Below are positions 12,045 to 24,732 of a DNA stretch of 64,000 nt, one piece after another. This stretch comes from Metallyticus violacea (lineage: Eukaryota; Arthropoda; Insecta; Mantodea; Metallyticidae). The notes under the pieces are model-generated. The model was not told the DNA's origin. It did no database searches and saw nothing but the letters and a program-made list of their open reading frames with translations. The DNA lies in the NCBI GenBank assembly GCA_030762175.1, contig CM060842.1, forward strand, positions 67,581,001 through 67,645,000, in the 5' to 3' direction. A program made the position numbers and the translations under genes. Every line of letters starts with the position of its first letter. Positions within the stretch are counted from its first letter, which is position 1.

Positions 12045-12880
12045 TTCTTAATACAATGATCCCTTTAATTGAAGTGTTAACAAACAATTTCTTTCTTACA
12101 TCCACTGGGCACTGGTTAGAGAAAGCATTCTTTCAATTCCACATAAATATGCAATTTTTCAGTTTGGCATACAGATTGATGAATATTCCGCTCACAGAAG
12201 CAGAGTACAAAATGGAATACAAACAAATAATACAGACAGCTATAATGAATGGGTTTCAACAAAGACACAGTGATAAAAATTATCAATAAATCTAAAAGAC
12301 AAAAAGGGATAAGGGAAGTTTCCACACTGAAAAACACAAAAGAAGAATACAAATTCAAAAGCTTCACCTACCATCCAATTTACCACAACAAGTTCAAAAA
12401 AAATCTTCAAAGAACATGTTAGCCCCAAAGAACAGATACAACATCAAGAATTTATTAGGTTGCACAGTAAAAGACTCCATACCACCAGAACAAAAATCAG
12501 GAATTTACGAAATAAAATGTGCAGATTGTGAACAGAGCTACATAGGCAAAACAAAAAGAAATTTGGAAATTCGGAGGAAAGAACATTTTAGAAATATTTG
12601 CTTTAAACAGGTGGATAAATCAGCAGTAGCAGCTCACTTTTGGACCAAAAACCATGAAATAAAACCAGGAATAAAACTGCTGAAACATCTTCACAGCCCA
12701 TTGGAGTTATCCACTTGGGAAAAAATTTTCGTATTAAAAAATAGAAAAAACCTTGTGAATTTTGAGTTTCCTCCCATGGATGAGCTCAGCAACTTCCTAC
12801 TTCAACCAACAGAGGCCACCACAGGAACATCCGTTTGTCCAGCCATAGTTTCGAACAACGGCAGTTCAGTAAGCAACTGA
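12045..12880 (+). pseudogene. Penelope-like element: linker and GIY-YIG endonuclease
   Basis: This is the best Penelope copy. The first part (12,056-12,289) reads RLMNIPLTEAEYKMEYKQII, the region after the reverse transcriptase thumb. After one frame change comes EEYKFKSFTYHPIYHNKF. The frame at 12,416-12,880 then carries the GIY-YIG endonuclease: SGIYEIKCADC, QSYIGKTKRNLEIRRKEH, and AVAAHFWTKNHEIK. A CxxC pair lies between GIY and YIG, as is usual in Penelope elements. The conserved tail LSTWEKIFVLKNRKN and NFEFPPMDELSNFLL ends it. The reverse transcriptase core is missing, so this is a 5'-truncated copy, but its endonuclease part is open for 154 codons and therefore fairly young. A hammerhead-like motif overlaps and follows the stop codon. 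Confidence 0.9.
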
Positions 12881-12922
12881 AGATGGGAGAGATGCTCCCG
12901 AAACGCGTCTTACTTTTGTGTA
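12865..12922 (+). ncRNA. Hammerhead-like ribozyme motif (best copy)
   Basis: CTGAAGA at 12,877-12,883, a U, a GGGAG/CTCCC hairpin, then GAAACGCGTC ending at 12,909, where cleavage would follow the C. Stem III would be A-U and C-G closed by loop GC. Stem I pairs AGTAAG-C-AA upstream with TT-A-CTT downstream around one mismatch. The single U between the core and stem II departs from the usual CUGANGAG. Known from the literature: Penelope terminal repeats carry hammerheads with minimal stem III. Confidence 0.65.
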
Positions 12923-12929
12923 AGTGAAT

Positions 12930-14580
12930 GGAGTAAAGTGTAAAAAAGTGAATACATAAGTTGAAGTTATTCTTTCAATTGTTGCATTATTGCTCGAAAT
13001 TGCATAACAAAACTAACATATTTTAAATTCACTAAATGTCCCATTGTAATTTGTGAAAAATCCACACCATTGTTTGTTAGGAGTTTCCTTTTGCTTTACA
13101 TCAGAAATGTTAACATACCTACTTTTGAACATTACAAAATTGAAAGGTTTAGTCATCTGTGGTCACACCTTTGCTTTGAAGATACTTCAAACAAAGGAGG
13201 ATTTAATAAAATTTTATGCTCTTAGTATTTGAAAACTTTGAAGGATTAATCTTTTTTTTCTTCTTCTTTAGGCAACCATTTTTTCTGAGAATGTGTTACA
13301 TTTTCTTTGCATGTCACTTTCCAAGAGAATTTTACAAATTATTTCAATTTTAGGGCTTACATATTTCTTTAATCTATCTTCCAGAGAATTCCATGTTGAG
13401 GCTAACTAACTGACTGTTGTTAACTTCTATACAGAATTATTTTCTTTTTCAATTGTTAAAATTTTGTTGTGAAAAACTTACATATTAGAATGAAGAAACT
13501 GAGGTAAAGTTTTGAGAATTTATTTCCCAAGCAAGCATCTTATTAAAGTAAGAACATATTTTTTAGACTGAGAAAGAAAATAAGCCTTCAAAGCTGGAAA
13601 TAGTTTATTCAAATCTTTCTATTGCTGGAAGTAAACTTTTAATCACCTAGTCTTGCTATGGCACTAAAGCTGCTGATAATTAATTTCAACAAACTACCAT
13701 TACAATAGCATATTTTTATCCATATTTATGTCATTCATAAAATGAAACATTTAACTGCTGAAAAATATGGCTTACTTTTAGTTCATAATGTTGAAGGTAC
13801 AATAGCAATGCCTGTTAGCCATTATTTTTTTCTAGATAAAAGATGGCTTATCTCCCTTTCTCACAAGTCTTAATTTTTCCTTTAGTCACAAGGATAATTA
13901 CAGTGCTCATTGAGCAAGAAATAATAAAATGCAAGAAAAACACCATAAGCTGTTCCATTAAACAGTTTTATTGGTAAATATAAAATCCAATGCATTTGAC
14001 ACATAATTAAATTAAACAGAAAATGAAAATGCAGCACCGAGATCACTGGTCTAAAAAGGAGTTGAATTTAACCTCTTGTGCTAAAGCTCTTCAATGCTGT
14101 AACAGGTTCATTCCTACAAATGTCAAAACTGTACATTTCTTGTCAGGCACTCAGTGCACCAGTCAGTAGTAATTTTATGAATAATGCACTTAAAAGTTCC
14201 AAAGTACATCTTGCTACAGTCTTAACTCTATTACTGTTCAGTTTTATAGTAAAATCCACTTTTTGTTCTTTATTTAATCTGTTCATTCCATTTGAAGCAT
14301 ATGCACATCAAACATGATTTTCATTTGGTCCCAACAAATGGAAAGGAGCACCTTAATATTTAAGCATTTACAACAAAGCAATGTAATATATCACAAATTC
14401 CCATTGCAGTAGCAACCTGAGATTAATGGACACACAATATTTAAATATCATTTCCTTAATCAAGGCATTTATTAAATGTTTAAAACTTTGTGTTGTTTAT
14501 AGCATTATAGTCTTTACAGTTTTATTTTAAAAAAGCATGCCCTTATTCTTTTGTGCTATGCTTATTATGTATCAGTGAAC
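12930..14580. other. Unassigned AT-rich DNA
   Basis: Nothing recognisable. Frames are short. The block near 13,955-14,330 is open for 79 codons on the plus strand without any motif. Confidence 0.5.
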
Positions 14581-14582
14581 TC

Positions 14583-14606
14583 TTTTTTTTTTTTTTTTTT
14601 TTTTTT
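14583..14606. repeat. Poly-T run
   Basis: A 24-base T homopolymer, followed 25 bp later by a run of about 15 A (14,629-14,643). It could be the tail of an unrecognised minus-strand retroposed sequence. Confidence 0.7.
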
Positions 14607-14927
14607 AGTCCAAACTTCAAGGGGAAACGAAAAAAAAAAAAAAATGGAATTATCCAACATTTGAACGAGAAAAAATATTTACATATGTATTAAAGAAAAT
14701 CAGTAATATAAAAATTAATTTTCACAGAAATAGTTAATATGCAATGAAAATTAACTTAAAAACTACTATATTTTGATTGTTATTCTGCAGTGCAAGACAA
14801 AAATCCACTCATAAAAATTAAGCTAGCAGTAAATGAAAAACAAATTCAATAAATGTAGTTTTAAATAACTGGAATTTCTACAGTAAAATACAATCTAAAT
14901 TTTCAATTTTTTATGAGGGAATCACAC

Positions 14928-15003
14928 AAATTTTGCTAATTTTGTTCCACTTACTTGGACATGTTTTGAAGGTTGTTGCTTTCATTATCAGCATGGTTCC
15001 AGA
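14928..15003 (-). repeat. Penelope terminal-repeat fragment with degenerate hammerhead
   Basis: The minus strand reads CTGATAA, a GAAAG/CTTC hairpin, then AAAACATGTCC followed by AAGTAAGTGGAACAAAA. The same block is at 42.3 and 63.2 kb. The core is mutated (TAA for TGA, AAAAC for GAAAC). Confidence 0.55.
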
Positions 15004-17281
15004 TTTCCTCATATAAAATTGCAAAACATTTCTAAGATTTTATGGTATTCCATAGTCTTTAGCAGTTTCACATTTCCCCCTTGCATCTTTTTGCACTTCT
15101 TTTACAACCTATACTTTTTAATGTTAAACTACATTACATGTCATGCTTTGACAGCTTGGATAATGTATTGTACATGGACAAATCATAGCTGATAACTTAG
15201 GGTCCTTTGGTTACTAACTTCAGCACAATTAAGATGGTTTTCACAAATTTTTTGTTAATGGGAGAGACACTTTGAAGGACAAGCAGCTGACCACAAAATA
15301 GACAGTAAATCCATCTTATTGAGATGACACAGGAGCATAGCTACTGGGTATTAGGTTAAAAAATAGCCCCTACACATAGAAGAGAAAAGAGTTGGAAAAC
15401 TCACCCTATTGGGGAAAGGGTGAAAGCTGCAGGTGCAGTACAAGTAAACAATAGCTACTTTGCTACAACTGTCTTTGGATAATTGTGAACCAATTGAAAT
15501 TGCATTATTCTTTTGCTGTCTAACCCCTGCTAAAAGTTCTTGGAAATATATACCTATTAACAAATAATATATTAGAATTCAGAAATAAATACTGCTTTTT
15601 TAATTAAAAATAAATTCTGTTTTTGAATTATTAAATGAAAGGTTTAAAAATTTGAATTAAATAAGGATTTTTAACATTATTTTCAATAGGAATTTCAAGT
15701 GAATAAGCTTCTATTAAAATTATCCACATTCCAATTAAAAAGAGTCCACTATGTCATAAATGAATGTTTTCTTATACCTTAGAATTGCTCTTATAAACTG
15801 GGAAGATGTAAAACATTATTTCTCCACTTCTATAAATATTCACTTTTTAAAATTGAACTTTATAACATTAGAATTGCATATCTATATCCATATTAAATAT
15901 ATTTTTACAGGCCTGAATGTAAAGTTGATAGATGCTTTAGAACATAGTGTATAAGACAATATATACCTGATACATGACAATACTTCAACTCAGTATATTT
16001 TGCATATTGTAGATGTTATATTCAAATACTGTGCATATAGAATGCTGAATGTCTGGCACATTATAAATATGGTCTTGGAGAAAAAATAGGAACAAAATGA
16101 GTGCATTCCACTTATGTAATAGTGATAAATAATATATGTTTCTACAAATAGTACCAAGTATTGATTTGTATCTTCATAATATTTACTGTACCTTCAGGGT
16201 ATGTGCTAGTGTAATCAGCCAGGGCATCCTGATAGAAAAATGTTAATTGACACTTTACTAAGTACTCAGTTTACTTGTCCATAAGTTACAATCAAGTGTA
16301 GAACCCAGTTCAATACCACATGGACACCTTTCAAAAATATGCTGAAATTATAAACGTTATTTGAATTATGTGTTGCTCTTTACTTTTAAAAATAAATCAA
16401 TCTTAAAAGGTACTGGTATTTAGCAGCAGTAATTACTGGGTGATAAAATTTATTTGGACTTTAAGGTGATTCAGCTTATAAGGATGTTGAAAGGTACTGA
16501 CTTTGAGAATATGATACTGTGCAACCTAGCAAGTGGTCAAAGAACTAACATGACCACATTTTGTAATAGCCTTTCTCTTGCCCTCTCTGAGGTGCACTCC
16601 CACCCTCCTAAGCAAATTCTCAGAGCTATGTAGATCACCCAGTTGCCGATTATGTGGATAGAAGCTCATTCCACAATAGTGACATTCATTTCAGCGTACA
16701 AATTAATATGATCACCTTTGTATGTGTGTGGTTTCAGCTGTGCTTTTTGTTTAGTTCGTATTTGCCATTTTATCATATGCTTTGTGTGTAATTCAATTAA
16801 AAATGGATAAAATGCAAATACAAGCCATTTTAAAATTCTATTTTCTGAAAGGATTATGTTATTATTTTTTTTTATGTTCTCGAAACCGGTTCCATACATT
16901 TAAAATTCTTGCACTCTGCATGTTGATTTTGGCTCTCCTTCAGTAAAAGTCTCTGAAAGAAACACCAATATTGAGAACTGCATTGATTTCAGCTAAATTA
17001 ACTCATGTTTTCTTTTCTATTTTCCTTACTTATCAAATAACCAAAAAATTATTGAAACTGAAAGCTGCTAAGAACCAGAACTTCATATAATTACAATTTT
17101 AATATGCTATTATATAATATTTATTTTAATATTATTTATTGAATGCAAAGTTGCATGTGTCCATTATGTGAATGTTTTTCTTTTCAATTTTTCTGGCAAA
17201 AGTTTTGGCATATGTTAATGATGTACAGTTAAATTCTGTTATAAATTTCATACTAAATTAAAACTACTTCATTTGAAAAGC
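15004..17281. other. Unassigned AT-rich DNA
   Basis: No gene or known repeat. The block at about 16,560-16,680 is less AT-rich than its surroundings but has no coding or tRNA signature. Confidence 0.5.
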
Positions 17282-17442
17282 CATCTGCAATGGCTTATAT
17301 CTTAAATGAAAAAGCATTCAATTTTTTATGTTCCTTTTCAGTGCTATATTCCTAGGTTTCATTGATACCTAGGAATACAGCACTGAAAAGGAACATAAAA
17401 AATTGAATGCTTTTTCATTTAAGATATAAGCCATTGCAGATG
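17282..17442. repeat. Near-perfect 76-bp hairpin
   Basis: The left arm 17,282-17,357 and right arm 17,367-17,442 are reverse complements with one difference (GCTATATT against GCTGTATT), separated by a 9-base loop TTCATTGAT. No coding content and no hammerhead core is present. It could be a short foldback element or a source of hairpin RNA. Confidence 0.9.
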
Positions 17443-19964
17443 TGACCAATAGTTGTTTTCTTAATTAACATGGGATGTTTTATAACTGCTTCTTTTATTT
17501 CACTTAAATTTAAAAAAAAAAATTGTTTTACTCTTCTTTTTAAGCCCGTATCAAATTGCACTGAAGTAGGTTTAGTTTCCTGCTATGCTAGAAAATGGAT
17601 GCACTGAAATGACAAATATGAAATCTGCACTGTCTGTTTAACATACTGAATGACTGTCTGTCCAATTAAAGCAGATAACTTATATTTAGAAGTAATATAT
17701 AATAGGTGATTCAACTCATTCAGCAGATTGTGAAGTTATGTAGCCCTTCTTTTGTAAGTACATATTCTGTTCCTTTTGCATCAGTGCTTAATTTTGGCTG
17801 ATCATATTTATCAGAGTTCTATTTTATCTACTGGTTCTCCTATATTTATCCGGGGACTGGGGACTGATGCAATCAAGGTGGAAATATTGTATTTGTTTAA
17901 TCTCATTAGAACTTGGATAAATATGATAGAAAAGAACCAATTATTGTATTTATATTTTTTTGTAATTGTGAGGGGGCTTACCCTAAAATGACCTAGGCCA
18001 GATAGGTAGAGGACCCTAGTATTTCGTGTTTGTATTTCTTTGTATTTATTCTTAGCAAATTAATAAATTTCAATTTACTAGGTTTATCCACTAGAGCCTA
18101 TGGGTTCAAATCTCCTTGGAAGTATGCACTGTTATTACTATATTTACTCGCATTTTTGTTCCCTTTTTTATTCATTTTAATGTTTGAAAATTGAAGGGGA
18201 GAAATTACATGATGCATACCATTATGAAGGGTTAAAGGAAGAATTTTAGAAGTAGATAGAATACATAAACTAACATCTGTATGTTTCGAAGATGTCAAAT
18301 GAAGCTATGCCTTCAGTACATGCTACCATACTGTTCTTGATTTAGCACCGTGCATTGTTACTTTTATAGTCTCTTGATTCAAAGTTCATAATGGTACTGG
18401 CATAAACAGAATTCCAAGTTATTGCTCTAATCACTAATGTTTTCTCACTTTCCACTTTAAGTCTCAAAAACCTCATTGCCTTATAGGTCTATATTAGCAA
18501 TATATTTTTAAAAGATTTCAGAAAAAAACTGTACTACCCTAGCAGTAATGACAAAATATTTTAAAGTATGAAGAGGATGACCGAATATCTTTGAAATGTA
18601 CATATGTGCAATAAATCAATCAAGAAAAATCTGGTAACTGACCATTTTTGTGGATAAATTCATATTCTGAGGTGAGATTTGAATGGTGGACAAAAATATA
18701 TGTACAAAGAATAAACTGAGAAATCAGGTACCAGGAATTTAACATTCTTTTGGTCAATTCCTTTTTTTGAACATGGAGTTTTTGCAAATCAAATGCAAAA
18801 AATCTAGAGAGGGAAAAATACTTAAGGAAGGAAAATATACAGGAGTAAATATAGTAGTTTTCACTCTACCAAATACTTTCAGTTTGAAAACAATTGGTTT
18901 CCTTTATTCTTATCAGAATTGTAGTAAATGGAACATTATTCTTGAGTTTTAACTTAATTCTTTAGTAGAAAATCCTTTTGTACCCCTTGAAGTACACAAT
19001 AACATAATCTAAGTATATCTGGCCATGCTGTAATATATATAAAAAATAAATTGGTTTTTTATCTAAAGCAAGAAGAAGAACAAAATTTATGGTCATATGA
19101 ATGCTTTGTTTCAATTGTATACAGCATATGCAAATCATATTTCTATGTATTATTAGAGTTTCATATATTTTTGTTTTGAATATTTTGTAAATTTCTGGAT
19201 TCACTTGCAATAATACCTCTTCATGAATACTTTTATTTTGTTAATTTTCCTTGTAAATGTTGCCCACATGACTGAGCATTGTTGAATTTGAAACAATATA
19301 CTAATAGAGAAGCATGAAACAACAGGTGACACAGAACAGCGTAAGTGAGTAGTACTAGAATTTTGGCACTGCAACATAAAATACAAACTTGCCTGTCAAT
19401 TAATAGGATGAGCTGAATCACCTTCTAAATTATATGCATTTCAGAGCATGCTCAATTATATTATTATACACCATAATGAAACATTTGTTTAAAATTCTGT
19501 ATTTAACATCTAATATTTCTTCAAGACATACTTGAATAAAAGGAGTAATGGAAATAGCAAAGCATATGAAATATGTCCCAAATGTCAATTGGGCTATAAT
19601 TTGTTTAGATTACAGAAATGATAATTTGCTATGCAAAATACTTATGCATTTCTCTTTGAGTTATTTATTACTTATTAGGAAAAATGAACTGCATCAAGCA
19701 GCTTATGTAGGGCAGGACCTTACTACCCCATGCTATTGTAAAGATTTTGTTTTGAGTTTCCCATAAGGACAAATAATGCATGCCTTTCACTGTTCTGATT
19801 CCACGCAATACAACATTAATTCTGTTTCATCTCGAATTTATTGCTTTAATGTTCTAACTAATCCTCAAAATATTTCTTTTTTGTCCAATATTACTCCCCT
19901 TGCTTTCAAGAAAATGGGAGCATTCCCCATAGCTGGCAGTATTGCAGCAAACTTCTGAGGCTGG
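17443..19964. other. Unassigned AT-rich DNA
   Basis: No gene recognised. A tRNA-like B-box (GGGTTCAAATCTCC) lies at about 18,101-18,114 and may mark a decayed SINE. All other frames look like chance. Confidence 0.5.
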
Positions 19965-20165
19965 GATGCCCATAGGGTGCTGCTATGTTGTCCCCCTGGA
20001 GATAAAATGAATTAACAATGGCACAGTGAGCTCAAAGTCCTTAAAGTTATCTCAGGGTAAGTTAAAAAAAATGCTGACAGCTTGATCTGACTGGAAATCG
20101 AAACCAGGACCTCTGGATTAGCAGTTACAAGGGCCACATAAAGCTACAACTAGGCTACGGAGGCA
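19965..20165 (-). mobile_element. tRNA-derived SINE-like repeat (SINE-E), old
   Basis: On the minus strand there is a tRNA-like head with A-box-like TAGCCTAGTTG and B-box-like GGTTTCGATTTCC, then a body of about 120 bp rich in C and G compared with its surroundings. Only one copy is seen here, so the family status is inferred from the pol III promoter boxes. Confidence 0.5.
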
Positions 20166-21984
20166 GTCTTAATGCAAAATATTAACAATGGGGGGAAAAA
20201 AAAAAATGTCTATTAAGCATCTTCAATTGTGCTGTTGAAACTTTATGAATGTGAGAAGCTTTCTAATTAAAAAAATAAATAGCTATTGAACTGGGATCAA
20301 ATCACACTCTTTCCTATCATAATTTTCACCTGTCTTAATTTTTATAGGTAAAAAATTACCTATAATCCATCATATCATTCTTATGTTTACAAATGCTCAT
20401 GTATACTGCATTACATGCAATGAAAGAACTTACTTTAAAAAATTAACATACATAATTCTAAGTATAATGTTGCTTATTATAATGGACCAATTAAATAAAA
20501 TAATTTTTTACAGTTTAAGATTATGCAAAATATAAAATTTTTAAGAATGGTTACTAATTAGTTACTTATTACAACCATAAATGTTTTAGGAAACCTTTGT
20601 GCTGCAGAATAACTCAGCTGAAATAAGATTATGAATCATAGTATGCAGTTTAAAGAAGGTCTTAAACTGCAGCTTTTGCAGAAAATGATTTATAATGAAT
20701 AAGCATTTATTTGGTTAGAAATAAAAACCAATCTTCTTAATTAATCTATTGTATTTTTCCTGTCAATATGCATTATATTTGTAGCAACATCTGTGTAAAA
20801 TATGTTGTGAAAAATAGACTTACTTTTTCTGCTTCAATTTGTTAACTGAAAAAGTGAATCTTTGCAGCATTGTACATTAAATCAAATTTCTTTGCAATAA
20901 ATTACTTTTTTTTTAAGATAAATATATACAAGCTTGGTGATTATCACAACCTGAATACTTTCATTTTCAATTTCAATATTTGCAACAAGAATGCACATTT
21001 ACATTTTAAATGTAAAATAAACATTATTTCAGCAACTTTACATGCTGATTTATATAATTTTGCTTTTTTTAAAGTTATTTATTCCATAGTACAGCCATTA
21101 AATGCAAGTAGTAAACAGTTTCACTTCTAAAAATAATAAAGCTTCTACTGAGTAGTCAAAAATGAGAGTGATTTGTAAAGTAAAGAATTTTTGCATCTAC
21201 TGACTATGTAGCTTCTTTACTGCAACTGCATTTTGCATTAGCTCTTCAGTGTGGTGTAGGTGTTTGTCTAGTGCAGTTTATGGTGTATAAATATTAATAT
21301 GTTGAGTGTAGTCATCTTTGAAAATGCATGCACATACTGATAATCCTACAGACTGTGAAGTTTTCTGAATGCTGAAAATATGCCTATTGATATTCACTAT
21401 TGACTCGTTGCAGTTTATAAAGAAGGTATTATAATGAGACCAATTTCAGAAATTAGTATATAATATTTAATGTGAAAGAATAGTTGTTTGTCATGCCGAG
21501 AGATCACATTGCCCCTGTATTATCAAGAATGAATTTAAACAAAAGGTTGATGATGTCATTGAAGTGAACTGATGCTTTATGATTAGAAAGTGCACAGTAA
21601 CCAAATATTGTGTACAGTTTTGTGTCAAAATTGTTACTCAACATTTGCAACAAAATAAAATGTTAAGAGGGTACCATGGAAACTTATAAAGCTAAGTGAA
21701 TGTGACTTTCTTGGAGTTATCTTCATTATACTGATAGTTAATGGAACAAATTGTTATAAAGGATGAAGCATAGATTTTACACAAAACTCCCAAAAGAAAA
21801 TGACAATTAATGGAGTGGCATCATGCTCACCTACCAACAAAGCCAGGTAAATTAAAATAAACTTTGTCACAGAAGGTCATGGCATCTGTTTTCTGAAACT
21901 TAAAGGATCTTACTTGTTGAGTTCATTCCAAGAACTGCTATCATATGACATATGACTTTGCCACTTTGTCGGGCTATCTAGAAC
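20166..21984. other. Unassigned AT-rich DNA
   Basis: No gene or known repeat recognised on either strand. Confidence 0.5.
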
Positions 21985-22205
21985 TAGTGTACTGACATAG
22001 TCAGTAAGGCATGAGCTTATGAGCAGGACTGTTCTCTCTGATTGAGGTTTCTTCCAAATTTTCCTCAGTCATAAACAGCAAATGCCAGGGAGGTATCCTA
22101 AACTTGGGTCTGGAAACTTCCTTCCTTAAAAAATCCTTTTCTAACTTATCCTTTCATCTCACATATGAATATCACCAGTGTCCAGGCGCATCAGTAGTAA
22201 AAATG
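21985..22205 (+). mobile_element. SINE-B copy (tRNA-derived), old
   Basis: The plus strand has a head remnant (ACATAGTCAGTAAGGCATGAG), TTTTCCTCAGTCATAAACAGC, then CAAATGCCAGGGAGGTATCC, AAACTTGGGTCTGGAAAC and TTCCTTCCTT. The same blocks occur in order on the minus strand at 60.6-60.8 kb, where the tRNA head is much better preserved. Confidence 0.75.
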
Positions 22206-24220
22206 GGCACTAAACACACACATACATATATATAAAAAAAAACACTGCAGAGGCATGCATTTATGTAGAACTATTCGTCTTCAAGACTTCAAGACAGCAT
22301 GTAGCCAACAACACAAAGGTTTTGCTGCATGATAAATTTCATTGACAATTTTTTCGCCATCCACTTTGCAGTTCAGATTTATATTGTTAAAATTTTAGCT
22401 TTTTCCAAAGATTGGGCATCTGAAATTTGGGATTTGAAAATGAGTTACAGGGACTGGATGAATCAACAAGTAGCCACTTTTTAAGAACAGAGAATAACTA
22501 AATAGTTTAGAGGCACAAGTATCTAAATGCATTGGATACAATAAATTCAAGAAGCTCTTGTTTCAATTTCTTATAGGACGAGGTTTAATATAATATTGAA
22601 GAATATGTAAATTATAATTAACTATTATGTTACACACTATTTATGTATTCTATTACTATATTGCATATGAGTATGTGTGTGGGGAAGTTGGGTAGTTTAT
22701 AAGTTGCCACTTTTATTATAAATTTTGTTAATTTATTCATTGATATGGCTTAATTATGTATAACACCATATTGAAGTGAAATAAATGAAATGAAATTTTC
22801 AAGATGGCTATATGGATGTTATAGATTAAGGTATGAAAAAAGTTGTACTTCTTTCCTTAAGATTATAATAATAAACATGCTTAAAACTAAATATTCTTTA
22901 CCTTATGAATCACCCTCATATATATAAATAAATACATGACCCTGGGAGGCCAGAAGATATATCACACTTTACTTCCTTCTAATAATACCATGACTTAAAA
23001 TACATAATTCTTTCATATACTTTACTAATAATTCCCTTTTGTTTACTGAACTGCTGTTTATGATAAAAAAATTATAAAAGTATTTTACAAAACAATAAAC
23101 AGCTGCTTATCTAGCAAAAGTTTCAACATATCATTAACATATCTTATAACCTTATTAGATTTTTCAAAATGTACAAACACTGATTTTATATAGGGTTATG
23201 ATTCTAAAACTTGTGCTCACCCATAATCACCATTTGTCTGCACATTTTTTTTTTTCAAATAATTTTTGATGAAATTATTAACTCAATTTTGTTGAAAGTT
23301 TTCAGGTTTTTTTTAAACACACATGAAGCATGCAGAATATAAGCTTATACAAAATTTCCCAGAAGTTCAGAAATACAGAAATGAAGAGTCTTATTGTTGA
23401 ATTAAAAGAAATTCTTTTTTTTTTTTATCATGGCCTTTTACAGTCAATATTAATTTTAAAAAATTATGATTCTGCTTTAATAGAGAGATATATTACCAAT
23501 CAGCCTGTTATTATTTTAATGAAGACTCTATAAAAACTACAAGTTACTTGACATAAGAAGCCTAATTTTTCTGGATATTTTTGATATCTTATTCCTGGAA
23601 GTGTATTACAATGTTTGGGTTTTTAATCTACGCTCTTTACTCATTATTTTTGCATAAATATTGTGATAATGGTTTCCATTATACTGGTCAATAGTAAAAT
23701 ACTACCTATAAACAATTAGTTTATAGGAGGTATCAATGATTATTACAAACCTATTTTCAGTTTTTTATATCACATATAATTTTCTGGGAATTAGATTTAA
23801 AACCTGTATAAGCACACACAGTCGTTCTTTCACAAAGTACACTGTGAAAGATAAAATTTTGCTCCTTATACCATTCATATAGGCAAAATGTATTTCAGCC
23901 ATTCTATCATATTACAGATATCCATCTGCCTCAGCCATAGAGAAAGAGGGAGATGCTTGTGTTAAGTTTGATGACAAATTTCTGATGCTGTATAATTTAA
24001 TTCTAATTAATGATGCAAATACTTCTTATATTATTATTGCATGATCTTTTGTTTTATAAAATAACAGCATGATACACTTGTGTTATATGCACTAGGAAAT
24101 ATTTCTATTACATCTTTTTTAAATTTGGATGAGCTTTAAATTGTTGCATATGGCTTACATTTCTTAGTTCACTGATCCTTTACACAATAATTTATTACAA
24201 GAAACAATCAATAAAGAGCT
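22206..24220. other. Unassigned AT-rich DNA
   Basis: No gene recognised. Low-complexity TA/CA tracts near 22,215-22,245. Confidence 0.5.
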
Positions 24221-24234
24221 TTGTTGAAAATTAA

Positions 24235-24640
24235 ATCATCTACAAATATTATGCCTTGGAAATGTCTCAATCATCCAACAACTTTTGCTACACATTTACT
24301 CTGTTTGCAATGCACTGTACAATCACTATTAACGCCAGTTGTACTTTGTCAACTTGGTGATCAGGATAAAAGGACTCTGTATGTTAAATGCAAATCTTGT
24401 TTTCAACAGGACTACAGGAATGGATGATGGGGAGCAGGAGAAGTTGACATTTGCAAAACCAATGATTTGGCAGGAACTGAAATACTCTAAATTATTACTT
24501 TTTTGCTGTGTGAATATAACAGAATTCTCAGCAAAAACAAATACAAAATTGTATACCCAAATTTCACTATAAGACCAGTTCCTATGATGATTACTTTTCA
24601 GTGACAAATCCTCCAGAAAATTAAATGGAAACTTTTCATG
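24235..24640 (+). pseudogene. Decayed orphan-family gene, N-terminal half
   Basis: The plus strand shows CLNHPTTF, LGDQDK, EKLTFAKPMIWQELK, CCVNITEFSAK, and in the next frame KNKYKIVYPNF and IRPVP. From memory these blocks match a multi-copy, uncharacterised arthropod protein family with cysteine-rich motifs (LGDQDK, FxxPMVWRExKxHxxDCYFC, NKHxIxYPNLPSAxRPVPH). No function is known to me. Frameshifts and stops show it is not functional. The second half of the same gene appears after the mariner insertion, at 25,960-26,515. Confidence 0.55.
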
Positions 24641-24732
24641 AAATGAAATGTTCATACAAAAGTAGAATGTTATTCTGATTCTAAACAAGGCTTCCAATCC
24701 TGAATTTTGGTGGCTTATGCAATTATAAGAGC

